A DNA stretch of 64,000 bases. Source: Pseudomonadota bacterium (GTDB taxonomy: Bacteria; Desulfobacterota; Desulfobulbia; Desulfobulbales; JAGXFP01). The position numbers and the translations under genes were made by a program. The stretch spans positions 44,794-108,793 of the forward strand of contig JAHJAA010000082.1 in NCBI GenBank assembly GCA_018814305.1, read 5' to 3'. Positions within the stretch are counted from its first letter, which is position 1; each line of letters opens with the position of its first letter. Below the pieces are notes generated by a model, which saw only the letters and a list, made by a program, of their open reading frames with translations, did no database searches and was not told where the DNA came from. Below are positions 1 through 7,805 of this stretch, one piece after another.

Positions 1-46
1 CGGCGGTAGGTCCATTGAGTGGCGTGGTTGTGCTGCCGGGCAATGA

Positions 47-883
47 TTACCGCCTGACCAGTTTAATCCCGTTGGCGTCCATGGTGATCAGCCGTTTCTT
101 GTAAAGGGCGCCGATGGCCTGCTTGAATACCTTTTTGCTGATCCCGAACAGGGTGTAGATTGTTTCCGGGGGGGTGTCGTCAGTTACCGGAACGCGGCCA
201 CCCTGTTCTTTGATTTTCATCAGGATGGTCTGGGCGATTTCATCGATTTTTTGATACCCTGGTCTGAGCAGGGTCAAGTCGATCTTCTGATCTTCGCGGA
301 CTTTTTTGATGTATCCTTTGAGCTCTAAGCCGACGGTCAGTTTGCGAAAGAGTTCGTTTTTGTAGAGGACACCCCAGTGGGTGTTATTGACAATCGCCTT
401 ATACCCTAGAACCGTCTTGTCATAGATCAGGAGATTGACCTCTTCGCCTGCTTTATAGGTCGGGGGCTGACGACTTAAAAATTTATCCACTTTTGATGAG
501 GCGGTGATGCGGTTGGTTTTTTCATCCAGAAAGACATAAACCACATAGAAGGTCCCCTCTTCCATTTTGACAAGTTGTTCATTCTTGGGGACAAATAAAT
601 CTTTTTGCAGGCCCCAGTCCAGGAAGGCGCCAACCGGTGTATTCGTCACAACGCGTAATTTGGCGAACTGCCCAACACTCGCGTAAGGTTTCTGGGGGGT
701 GGCGCGGAGGTGTCCTTCCGTGTCTGAATATACAAAAACTTCAATACTATCTCCTGGAGCGCAATCCTTGGGGACATGTTTTTTAGGAAGAAGGATATCT
801 CCTAACTCCCCACCATCCAGATGGACTCCATAGTCCCGTATTCTCTTCACTGTGAGTTGGTTGATTCTGCCGAGCTGTGCCAT
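47..883 (-). CDS. cvfB: CvfB-like S1 domain RNA-binding protein
   Basis: Protein of 278 residues resembling the CvfB/YitL family, which carries several S1-like OB folds followed by a C-terminal winged helix. The N-terminus (AQLGRINQLTVKRI) followed by a LLPKKHVP segment is typical of the first S1 unit. A central segment with KDLFVPKNEQ fits the second, and the end (ETIYTLFGISKKVFKQAIG) fits the winged helix that binds RNA together with the S1 domains. Family members bind RNA and affect gene expression after transcription; the exact target here cannot be told. The ATG is preceded by AAGGA five bases upstream, which supports this start. It is the last minus-strand gene at the left edge and its downstream neighbour is outside the window. 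Confidence 0.85.
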   Translation of the reverse strand: MAQLGRINQLTVKRIRDYGVHLDGGELGDILLPKKHVPKDCAPGDSIEVFVYSDTEGHLRATPQKPYASVGQFAKLRVVTNTPVGAFLDWGLQKDLFVPKNEQLVKMEEGTFYVVYVFLDEKTNRITASSKVDKFLSRQPPTYKAGEEVNLLIYDKTVLGYKAIVNNTHWGVLYKNELFRKLTVGLELKGYIKKVREDQKIDLTLLRPGYQKIDEIAQTILMKIKEQGGRVPVTDDTPPETIYTLFGISKKVFKQAIGALYKKRLITMDANGIKLVRR

Positions 884-1146
884 GTTTATCCTTGTTTATT
901 CCTGTATACACCCGCTCCGGAAGGCCAACTTGAGTGCCATTGAGCGAAGCGACCGGTGTTTCAGATTTTATATGCGGGGTGATAAAGTTGAATTGTTAAC
1001 CACTATAGATGTGAATGGAGGAAAATGCCAAAGAATTGAGGTGATGAAATTGATTGAGGCCCTGTGAAGGATTAAAGAGTTTGTTGTGTGGGAGATTCCG
1101 TGGGTTATCGGCTTAATCGGGAGTTGTTTGCGGACTGTTCTTTAAA

Positions 1147-1506
1147 TTACTGATGTGCCGATGCCTCAAGTAGACGGTTCGACTTTGGGGCCTTGTGAAA
1201 ATACATGGCAAATATCGGCCACCATTCAAGATCACCATCAAAATTGACCCCGCACCCCTGGTGGTCGCGTCTGACTATTAACCCGTCTAACTTGATGGTG
1301 AGTTCTGATTTTTTACCAATCAAAGCGATCTGAACCTTACATTTGGTGCCAACCGGGAAGCCGAAGTCAACATTGGCGAAAAGGCCTGTCATGCTAATAT
1401 CACGTATACTCCCATCGAGGTAAAAAGATTTGTTCTCGGTGGTCAAAGTTACCCTGGCACTGGCAGGTATCCGGGTTCGTTCTCGCTTTTCGTGGTTTGG
1501 TAGCAC
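1147..1506 (-). CDS. Single-domain PilZ protein
   Basis: Small protein of about 119 residues consisting of one PilZ domain, the usual receptor for cyclic di-GMP. Both ligand motifs are visible: an RxxxR (RERTR) near the N-terminus and a DxSxxG (DISMTG) about 30 residues later. No output domain is attached, so it probably acts by binding a partner protein. I chose the GTG at 1506 because GAGG lies nine bases upstream; a TTG five codons earlier (1521) has no good Shine-Dalgarno. It stands alone, downstream of the sbcDC operon on the same strand with a 270-base gap. A second PilZ protein (36002-37186) and an HD-GYP protein (22379-24118) in this window fit an active c-di-GMP network. Confidence 0.82.
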   Translation of the reverse strand: MLPNHEKRERTRIPASARVTLTTENKSFYLDGSIRDISMTGLFANVDFGFPVGTKCKVQIALIGKKSELTIKLDGLIVRRDHQGCGVNFDGDLEWWPIFAMYFHKAPKSNRLLEASAHQ

Positions 1507-1794
1507 TGTACAGTACCTCAATATTTAGCCCGGTTGAACAATAGCAGAAAATATTGTCAATACAGGCGGATGGAGTGATCATAGTAATGAATCCCAAACC
1601 TTATACACTATATCATAATCATTGTCTGCCGGTAAATGCTGAATATCTTGGAGGACGATTCCTACAAGAGAATCCAGGATGTTGTTTTGGATCCTGTCGG
1701 GGGCTTATGATGTTTCAACCCGAAATGAGATTTTTTGAGAGATGGGATGAGATCGAGGGTGTAGAGGGGGGAGCGGGGTGGGGGGATGATGTTT

Positions 1795-4236
1795 TTAAGA
1801 TTCCAGCGAAATAATCTGGTCGGTGACTTCGGTAAATGCAATATCATGACTGATCAGAAAGAGTTGGTCATACCAATGCTCGGTCACTTCTTCGCGGCCC
1901 ACGTCAATCGCCCGGAAGGCGTGGGCCAGGTTCTCCCGGCGAGCGGCATCGAGATTTGAGGTCGGCTCGTCGAAAAAGGCGATTCGCGCCCCAATGGTTT
2001 GCAGTAAGGCCAAGCGGAGGGCAACCACCGCGCTCATGGTCTGGCCACCGGACAGCTGGTCGTCGCTACGTTCCCGGATCGTCCCGTCCTGCATGTCCCG
2101 CAGGACGATCTGGTATTTGTCGCCCCAGTGAAGTTCTTCATCGGTTTCGGCGATATTGCGGTAGATGCGGTCGGCCCGCAGGCTGATCTCTTCCCGGAAA
2201 CGTTCCGAGAGCTGGGCCGAAACATTATTGAAGATCTTGCTCCGCAAAAAGGTGACCAGTTCGGCTTTGCCGGCAAGAATTTTCTTCTCAGCCAATTTCC
2301 CCTTGATTTCTTCCTGAATCTTGTTCAGCCTTTTGATCTCTTCTTCAAGGCGCAGGCGATTCTTGCCAAGATCAGCGATCTTCTGCTTGATCGTCGCAAC
2401 CACGGCCAGCAGTTGTTCCTTGGCCAGACGGACCTCGGCGTGGCGCTTCAGGTCATAGTCTTTATCCAGTTTGACCAGCACTTTCTGTTTGGCGGCCAGT
2501 TCGGTTTTGATCTCTTCTAAAAGTCTCGTCCATTCCTTCAAGGTTGCCCGCCGATTATCCAGATCCAGAGCGTCTTTCTGGTTGGCAAAGAAGGTATCCC
2601 GGGCCGCCTGATGTTCAATCCGCAATTTTTCGACTTTGGCAATTTCGGTTTCCAGTTTGCTGAACTTTTTGAGCTCTTCCTTTCTGGTCAGGGCCTTTTG
2701 CTCGGCTTCTGCCTGTTGCTTTTTCATCCCGTCAAGGGGACGTTTCCGATTGTTGTTTTCATCCCGCCGCCTGGTCAGGCCGGTTAACTGTTTCTCAAGT
2801 TCTTGAGTCCGTACCTTCAGTGAATCCAGTTCATGCTGGGCTTGTTCGGCCTCCGCAATTTTCTGCCCCAGGCCAGCCAATCGTTTCTCCAACTCAAGGA
2901 TTTCTTTGTCCAGATCGTCCACTCTGGCGGTGAATACATCCCGTGGGGCAATCCCTTCAATATTCCGGCACTCTTCCTTGAAAAACGGACAGACTCCCTC
3001 GGCCAGTTTTTCCTTCCCTTCCATCAAGCCGGCCCGCCTCCCGTCAAGCAGTCCCTGGCCCTTGCGGATCTCTTCTGCCTCCTTGCGCAGTTCAAGCAAA
3101 CGGGACGCTGTTTTGCTTAAATTATCATCTGCGGTCAGGGCTTTCCGGTCTTTTTGGAGCTGGCTTTCTTCTTCGCTCAGTTGCTTTTCGGTTTTTTCTA
3201 TTTCCCGGAGTTCGTGTTCAAGGGTCTGGGTGAGGCGGGTACTTTCCTTGTCCAGTGAAGTGATATCTTTCTCGATTTCCCGTTGCAGTTTCTCCTGCTC
3301 CCGTAAAGCCTTCAGGCTAGCTTCAGCACCCTCGAAGGCTTCCTTTCCCGCCTTGCTCTTATCTATGGTTGCCAGGGCCAGCTCGGCTTCTTCTACCCGT
3401 TTGTTCTGATCGGTTATTTTCCCTTCCCCGTCCCGGATACGATTCTCCAGAACCTGGATTTCCGACTTCACAACATTGGTTGTTTTCTCCTGTTCATCAA
3501 GACCGGCGAGCTGCTTATCGGTTTCGGCCAGAGACTTTTCCTTCCCGGTCAGGTCCTTTTCCTGACCTTCGTTTTCAGTGGTTAAGGTGGCAAGTTCCTT
3601 CTGTCGTTCGGGCAGGGTGTCAACCTGCTCCTGTTTGCCTTCAATCTCCACGGTCAGGACTTCGATCTTGCTTTGCACCGCCTTTAAAAGGGTGCTGGTG
3701 CCTTTATAGGTCTTCCGCCAGGCATCGATACCGAGGATCTCATCAAAGGCTTCCTGCCTTCTGGTCGGTTGCTTGAGAACAAAGGGGCCAAGAAATTCGT
3801 TCTGGAAGGGGCCGATCACCAGCTTGAACTGATCGGCCAGAGGTCGGCCACTGTCAAGTCCGAGCAGTTCCTTGATCCGGTTTTCCGTTTCCGGGGCGCC
3901 GGAATGGTCCTCGACCTCAAAATCCCCGTCAATCTCCCTGGCCAGCAGCCATTTGGAACCGGCTCCGACACTGCGGGAAACCCGATAGGTTTCAGCGGAG
4001 TCGGAGGTAAAGGTCACGGCTATTTCACCCTTCTTGGCGCCGATGGTGATGAAGCGCTCAATGTTGCCGACAAAGTCACGGGCATCAACACCGAACAGGG
4101 CATAACCGATGGCCTCGAAGATCGTACTCTTGCCGACCCCGTTCACCCCGGACAGAACGTTGATCCCCTTGACGAAATGCAGTTCCTTGTCCCGGTGGGA
4201 TTTGATGTTCTTGAGGGTGATCGAGAGAATTTGCAT
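1795..4236 (-). CDS. sbcC: SbcC/Rad50-like SMC-type ATPase
   Basis: Protein of 813 residues with the Rad50/SbcC layout: Walker A (GVNGVGKST) near residue 35, about 600 residues of Lys/Glu/Gln-rich coiled coil, then the ABC signature (LSGGQ) and Walker B (FFDEPTSNLD) near the C-terminus. With SbcD it would form a nuclease that trims DNA ends and cleaves hairpins. At the coiled-coil apex lie two cysteines, C416 and C423, in C-x6-C spacing (CPFFKEEC) rather than the classic CxxC zinc hook. At 813 residues it is shorter than Escherichia coli SbcC (over 1000). It starts two bases after the sbcD stop and sits behind a GGGGGGA ribosome site, so the two genes are surely co-transcribed. Confidence 0.9.
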   Translation of the reverse strand: MQILSITLKNIKSHRDKELHFVKGINVLSGVNGVGKSTIFEAIGYALFGVDARDFVGNIERFITIGAKKGEIAVTFTSDSAETYRVSRSVGAGSKWLLAREIDGDFEVEDHSGAPETENRIKELLGLDSGRPLADQFKLVIGPFQNEFLGPFVLKQPTRRQEAFDEILGIDAWRKTYKGTSTLLKAVQSKIEVLTVEIEGKQEQVDTLPERQKELATLTTENEGQEKDLTGKEKSLAETDKQLAGLDEQEKTTNVVKSEIQVLENRIRDGEGKITDQNKRVEEAELALATIDKSKAGKEAFEGAEASLKALREQEKLQREIEKDITSLDKESTRLTQTLEHELREIEKTEKQLSEEESQLQKDRKALTADDNLSKTASRLLELRKEAEEIRKGQGLLDGRRAGLMEGKEKLAEGVCPFFKEECRNIEGIAPRDVFTARVDDLDKEILELEKRLAGLGQKIAEAEQAQHELDSLKVRTQELEKQLTGLTRRRDENNNRKRPLDGMKKQQAEAEQKALTRKEELKKFSKLETEIAKVEKLRIEHQAARDTFFANQKDALDLDNRRATLKEWTRLLEEIKTELAAKQKVLVKLDKDYDLKRHAEVRLAKEQLLAVVATIKQKIADLGKNRLRLEEEIKRLNKIQEEIKGKLAEKKILAGKAELVTFLRSKIFNNVSAQLSERFREEISLRADRIYRNIAETDEELHWGDKYQIVLRDMQDGTIRERSDDQLSGGQTMSAVVALRLALLQTIGARIAFFDEPTSNLDAARRENLAHAFRAIDVGREEVTEHWYDQLFLISHDIAFTEVTDQIISLES

Positions 4237-4238
4237 AG

Positions 4239-5489
4239 CTAAACATTCCCCCCGAACAATCCCAGCAATTCATCATCTTCCATATCGCCCTTTAGAACCA
4301 GGTCACGGATCGCCAGCGATAATCTGGTTAGCTCCTCTTCCCGGCCCTGGTATTGGCTGTGGGCCCCGATCAGTTCATGCAGCACATCATTTTCGATCTC
4401 GGACAGAGACTTCTTGACCACTTCCTCTCCGCTGGTCCTCGACACCAGAGAAAGATGGTTTTTGATCTCGACATGGAGAGGTGCGGCGAACTCATCAAGG
4501 GTCAGCCGCAACCGTTCCCGGCCCAGTTCAAAGGGATGAAATCCGACCCGGCCGGCCAGTTTCAGCTCCAATAGCGGTTTTCGCTCTTCGTCCAGCCCGG
4601 CCAGCTTTTTCTTGAGCTGTTCCCGGAAACGGGCCAGGGCGGTATCACTATCTTCAGCCCCGTCCAGATTGATGGCTTCGACCAGCATCGGCCTGGGATC
4701 GGTTCGCCTGAATTCGGGGGAGAATTTACCATCTACGACCGTCACAAAATAATAGCCCTTGTCGTACTTCTCCTCGCCGAAGTTGACCCGCTCGGGAGCG
4801 CCTGGGTTATAGGCGTATGGTTTTTCTTGTGGGGTTTCGATCACGTATTGTTTGTGGCCGTGACCAAGGGCGACATAACCGAATTTTTCGGCCAGAGGAT
4901 GGGCCTCTTCAATCTTCATATTGCCGATCTCGACCGGCGAGTACTTCCAGATCCCGACATGGAACAGCAGCAGATTGTTCCCGGTGGTCACCGCCTCACA
5001 GATCCGCTCCACGTGGCTCCCGGCATTGGCTCCGATATACCCCAACCCATAGATATTTAAACCACCGATCTCGATATGCCCACCGGTGCCGGTCTCTTCA
5101 GCGAACGGATCGAATCGATAGCCACCGTCCTCGAAGCGGGAAGGGCGCAGCAACCGGATATAACCCATCTCAGAAAGAGCTTCCATCCAGGAGATATTAT
5201 GCCGCCGATGTATCCAATCGTGATTGCCTTCAATAGCAATACAAGGGATACCGGCTGCTTTCAGGGGCTGGAGGATTTCGATGGTTTTGGCAAAGGTCTT
5301 GGGCAGGATTTGACCGGTGTGGAAGAGGTCTCCGCAGATCAGGATGAAATCGACTTTTTCGTCTGAGGCAGCTTCGACAATGCCTGATAGGCAACGAAAA
5401 AAGTCTTCGTAGCGCTCCGCCTCACCCAATGAATTGCGATATGTTTTACCTAGGTGGATGTCAGCGGTATGGATAAAGCGCATTGTCAT
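4239..5489 (-). CDS. sbcD: SbcD/Mre11-like nuclease subunit
   Basis: Metallophosphoesterase of 416 residues. The two-metal motifs are in order: DIHLG at the N-terminus, GDLFH, GNHD, a lone His in FHVG, and GHGH. This is the Mre11/SbcD catalytic core; the remaining C-terminal part would hold the capping and SbcC-binding regions. The start at 5489 gives MTMRFIHTAD and has AAAAGG about six bases upstream; an ATG six codons earlier (5507) lacks a good ribosome site, and MRF two codons later is also possible. It is the first gene of a two-gene operon with sbcC. Its upstream region is cut short by a group II intron relic on the other strand (5546-5615), so its promoter must lie in or next to that relic. 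Confidence 0.9.
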   Translation of the reverse strand: MTMRFIHTADIHLGKTYRNSLGEAERYEDFFRCLSGIVEAASDEKVDFILICGDLFHTGQILPKTFAKTIEILQPLKAAGIPCIAIEGNHDWIHRRHNISWMEALSEMGYIRLLRPSRFEDGGYRFDPFAEETGTGGHIEIGGLNIYGLGYIGANAGSHVERICEAVTTGNNLLLFHVGIWKYSPVEIGNMKIEEAHPLAEKFGYVALGHGHKQYVIETPQEKPYAYNPGAPERVNFGEEKYDKGYYFVTVVDGKFSPEFRRTDPRPMLVEAINLDGAEDSDTALARFREQLKKKLAGLDEERKPLLELKLAGRVGFHPFELGRERLRLTLDEFAAPLHVEIKNHLSLVSRTSGEEVVKKSLSEIENDVLHELIGAHSQYQGREEELTRLSLAIRDLVLKGDMEDDELLGLFGGNV

Positions 5490-5545
5490 TGGTTGCCTTT
5501 TTTGCAAACGCTCACGTAGTGTATCATATGAGGCGTATTCCGAGA

Positions 5546-5615
5546 GAACTGCCCTGTGCGGAGCCGCATGCAGGGTGTGTGGGGGTTGGGGGTTAGAAAC
5601 CCCCGGCTACCCGAT
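5546..5615 (+). mobile_element. Group II intron relic, domains V-VI
   Basis: The plus strand shows the 3' end of a bacterial group II intron and nothing else of it. The stem CCCTG/CAGGG (5552-5556 and 5571-5575) carries a two-base TG bulge and an apical TGCG/CGCA stem with a four-base loop, as in domain V. It is followed by a G-rich/C-rich hairpin (GGGGG, then TTAGAAA, then CCCCC) as in domain VI, and the sequence ends CTACCCGAT, a common intron 3' terminus. One G appears to be missing at the base of domain V (GGGTGTGTG where related introns have GGGTGGTGTG). No reverse transcriptase remains. The identification is from memory of intron ends; it should be a dead fragment. Confidence 0.68.
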
Positions 5616-5640
5616 TAGCGTGATGGTTAGCCGTACTTTT

Positions 5641-5916
5641 TTATTTTAGATACTTCTTTAGGTCACGATAGTAGTTTTCATGCGGCCCAAGCATGATAAG
5701 TTCTAATGCCGTTTTAGTAAATCTGTATGCCAGGAGGTGTTGTGCGGATTTGATTTTAAATTTGTGCACAAACACTTCACGCAGATCTCCTTTTTTTTCA
5801 ATTCCTACTTCTGGTTCAGCGATAATTTTTTTAATTTCTGTATCAAGAGTAGTTTTCTCGGCTTTTGATAATTTTTTGACTTTTTGAGCGAATGATCTCG
5901 ATTGGAATATTTTCAT
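5641..5916 (-). CDS. RelE/ParE-type toxin
   Basis: Protein of 91 residues, Lys-rich, with the fold signature of the RelE/ParE superfamily: an N-terminal helix region (RSFAQKVKKLSKAEK), a central strand segment with VHKFKI and AYRF, and a C-terminal LIMLGPHENYYRDLKKYL. Members are usually mRNA interferases or gyrase poisons; the sequence does not decide which. It lies five bases after the antitoxin stop and depends on the same promoter (6180-6208). The ribosome site is poor, which suggests coupling to antitoxin translation and keeps toxin levels low. No frameshift is seen, so the toxin looks intact although both flanks hold intron debris. Confidence 0.8.
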   Translation of the reverse strand: MKIFQSRSFAQKVKKLSKAEKTTLDTEIKKIIAEPEVGIEKKGDLREVFVHKFKIKSAQHLLAYRFTKTALELIMLGPHENYYRDLKKYLK

Positions 5917-5921
5917 TCTTG

Positions 5922-6140
5922 TTACCCAAAAGTATATTCGGTTTTTTCACCTTGATCTAGTTCTTGGATTCCAATGAGTATATCTTTGATGAGATCGTAG
6001 GTTAAATCTGGATTTTCTTCGACGCATTTCCCAATACGCGCCCAGTGTTCAATTTGACCAGTTATAGACCTGTGGTCTACTTTGCTGTGTTTTCTTGCAT
6101 CAGTCAGGAGATTTTCGGAAATTCTTACTGCGGTTGCCAT
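5922..6140 (-). CDS. ParD-like antitoxin
   Basis: Protein of 72 residues beginning ATAVRISENLLTDARKHSK, which matches the ParD-like antitoxin family. Such proteins have an N-terminal DNA-binding segment and a C-terminal part that blocks the toxin. The acidic tail (IGIQELDQGEKTEYTFG) is the likely toxin-binding region. GGAGGA seven bases upstream of the ATG gives strong translation, in contrast to the toxin. The gene directly follows a perfect 14-base inverted repeat around its promoter, the expected arrangement for autorepression by the antitoxin or the complex. Confidence 0.82.
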   Translation of the reverse strand: MATAVRISENLLTDARKHSKVDHRSITGQIEHWARIGKCVEENPDLTYDLIKDILIGIQELDQGEKTEYTFG

Positions 6141-6153
6141 TTTATTTCCTCCA

Positions 6154-6208
6154 CTATGTTATGAATTGATCTGTACTATATTCTAATTCATAACATAGCA
6201 TTTTGCAA
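6154..6208 (-). promoter_or_regulatory. Toxin-antitoxin promoter and operator
   Basis: On the minus strand a -35 box TTGCAA (6203-6208) is separated by exactly 17 bases from a -10 box TAGAAT (6180-6185). A perfect 14-base inverted repeat, CTATGTTATGAATT at 6154-6167 and its complement at 6185-6198, has one arm inside the promoter spacer and the other near the start of transcription. Binding of the ParD-like antitoxin here would shut the operon. Confidence 0.75.
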
Positions 6209-6227
6209 TGGTGTGTTTTTGAGGGAC

Positions 6228-6300
6228 CGGGTAGGTCAGGATCCTTGCGGCTCCATTCCCCCCTCAGAATCGTACGTGACAGTTTCCCGTCATACGGCTC
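6228..6300 (-). mobile_element. Group II intron relic, domains V-VI
   Basis: On the minus strand, 6300 to 6267 is a 34-base domain V: it begins GAGCCGTAT, has an upper stem capped by a GAAA tetraloop, and ends ACGTACGATTC. Canonical domain V ends GGTTC; here the G facing the C of the catalytic AGC triad is A, giving a mismatch. The following bases (about 6264-6229) fold as domain VI with a GCAA loop and an unpaired A near the 3' side. The exact intron end is uncertain. The exon after it is the toxin-antitoxin promoter. Upstream sequence has no readable reverse transcriptase, so this is a dead fragment. Confidence 0.72.
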
Positions 6301-6778
6301 AAGCATCTTAAAGGCCCCCCTTGTTGGGCGGCCCGACTGTTTGACCTCTTATGCTGCGTCAACCATGGCCCTGAATTCCCGGGCGGTGTAGGTTGGCAGC
6401 AGCTTGCATTTCTTAATGTCTTGCGTAACCTGACCGCGCCAATGAAGTTGCCGCGTAGCGCCGCCAATGTTCACGCGGTCAGGTTGAAAAAATTGAAAAA
6501 AACAAGGTTGCTCTTTAATGAGCTAAAAATTAGGGCTCCCGGGCTTAGGTTTGAGTATAAATGTCCGGGGGGGGGTGAGGCAGAAAGGGATTTTGAGGAT
6601 ATCAGCTGTCCCCATCGATTAGTAAAACCTTTAGAATATTTTGTATCGATTCATAATACCTTTGGAGGAGGCTTTTTGTTGACAGGTTTCTTCCCTGTGG
6701 TTACATGTACTTCGTGTGGATACTATCTGTTAGTTGATTGTCGGATTGATGGTGCGAATCTTAAAAAAGCTGGCAACT
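6301..6778. other. No confident gene; intron flank and decayed DNA
   Basis: About 480 bases without a gene I can support. A plus-strand reading frame spans it but has no family resemblance, and several short frames are broken. The minus strand has a short open stretch just upstream of intron domain V that reads PTYTAREFRAMVDAA before a stop, which could be leftover coding sequence from a mobile element. It also holds the inverted repeat at 6427-6485 and a TTGACA (6679-6684) that might be a weak promoter for the two-CW gene. Confidence 0.5.
6427..6485. repeat. 12-base perfect inverted repeat
   Basis: AACCTGACCGCG at 6427-6438 is repeated in reverse complement at 6474-6485 with 35 bases between. 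It is not followed by a T run. It does not match the core sites of an integron attC. It lies in the debris next to the minus-strand intron relic and could be a terminal repeat or an RNA stem of a lost element. Confidence 0.55.
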
Positions 6779-7093
6779 ATGAAACCAAAAAATTGTTGGG
6801 AAGTGAAGCAATGTGGTCGGCAACCCGGGGGCAAGAATGTTCTGGAATATGGATTGTGTCCGGTTACCATATCAGGAAAGTTTGATGGGGTTAATCAAGG
6901 GGAAAACGGGGGCCGGTTTTGCTGGCGAATCGCCGGGACCCTTTGTGGCGGTGAACCCCAGGGGACGGCGGCGCAAAAACTGTTTAACTGTCTTACCTGC
7001 GAGTTTTTCAGGCTGGTCGTCGCGGAAGAAGGTGCCGGTTTTATATTGTCACCCGCAGATCTCAAAGAGAAGGTGACGGAAAACGTAGAATAA
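6779..7093 (+). CDS. Two-CW domain protein
   Basis: Protein of 104 residues that begins MKPKNCWEVKQCGRQPGG and later contains NGGRFCWRIAGTLCGG and LFNCLTCEFF. Two Cys-Trp (CW) pairs and two further cysteine groups (C-x3-C-x2-C-like LFNCLTCEF) match the two-CW domain, a small cysteine-rich module common in anaerobic bacteria, often near signalling or redox proteins. The function is unknown; metal or iron-sulfur binding is plausible from the cysteines. The start at 6779 was chosen because the recognisable domain begins directly there; upstream residues in the frame look random. It converges with the SRAP gene 10 bases away. Confidence 0.75.
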   Translation: MKPKNCWEVKQCGRQPGGKNVLEYGLCPVTISGKFDGVNQGENGGRFCWRIAGTLCGGEPQGTAAQKLFNCLTCEFFRLVVAEEGAGFILSPADLKEKVTENVE

Positions 7094-7102
7094 GCCGACA
7101 GG

Positions 7103-7786
7103 CTAGGTCGGAAGTCCTTCCGAGCCGATTTTGACCAGACAGCCCGGGGCATCGTTTTTCGGGTTGTTGACCATGGTGCTGACCGGCCAGGATGTCATCA
7201 TCATTGAAGACCATGGTTTGAGAATCTGGCTGAGAATCGTGGTGTCGGTTGTCGGATTTAACCATAGTCCGTATTGTTCCCGGTCGATGATGACCGGCAT
7301 CCGTTCATGGATCCTGGTCACGAAACTGTTGGCCTCCGTGGTTATAATGGTAAAGCTCAACACGATTTTTTCCGCCGGATCCCGCCACGACTCCCACAGG
7401 CCTGCCATGGCAAAGAGCTTGCCTCCTTTTAATCCGATATAATAGGGTTGTTTCCGATTGCCCTGTTGTTGCCATTCAAAAAAACCGCTGGCCGGTATCA
7501 GGCAGCGCCGGGTCTTATAGGCCGTGCGGAAAGAGGGTTTTCCCGCCAAGGTTTCACTTCGGGCGTTGATCAGTTTTGCTCCGATCTCAGCCGATTTAGC
7601 CCAGCCGGGAATTAACCCCCAGCGCATGGGGGTAATCTCCATGGTGGTGAGGGACTTCTGTCTGATCACAATCGTTTCCTGGGTCGGGGCGATGTTGTAA
7701 CGGGGGGGAACAGCCAGTTCCGACCTGACCAAAAAATGGTCCATGACTTTGTTGAAGGGGATGGGTAGGGCAAATCGGCCGCACAT
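7103..7786 (-). CDS. SRAP / HMCES-like abasic-site protein
   Basis: Protein of 227 residues of the SOS response-associated peptidase family (YedK in Escherichia coli, HMCES in man). These proteins bond covalently to abasic sites in single-stranded DNA through Cys2 and so shield them. All hallmarks are present: MCGRF at the start with Cys2 exposed after Met removal, YNIAPTQ, the NARSET segment, GFFEW, and HERMP near the C-terminus. The start at 7786 is decided by the need for Cys at position 2; an upstream ATG at 7825 would bury it. It lies 20 bases downstream of the EEP-family gene on the same strand and may share its transcript. Confidence 0.93.
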   Translation of the reverse strand: MCGRFALPIPFNKVMDHFLVRSELAVPPRYNIAPTQETIVIRQKSLTTMEITPMRWGLIPGWAKSAEIGAKLINARSETLAGKPSFRTAYKTRRCLIPASGFFEWQQQGNRKQPYYIGLKGGKLFAMAGLWESWRDPAEKIVLSFTIITTEANSFVTRIHERMPVIIDREQYGLWLNPTTDTTILSQILKPWSSMMMTSWPVSTMVNNPKNDAPGCLVKIGSEGLPT

Positions 7787-7805
7787 TTTTTCTCCTCGGA
7801 ATGGA

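Noticed and set aside
6427..6485. Inverted repeat considered as an integron attC site
   Set aside because: The RYYYAAC and GTTRRRY core sites are not present and no integrase or cassette pattern is seen.
6421..6885. 154-codon plus-strand frame before and across the two-CW gene
   Set aside because: It runs through intron debris, has no family resemblance, and overlaps the better-supported two-CW frame.
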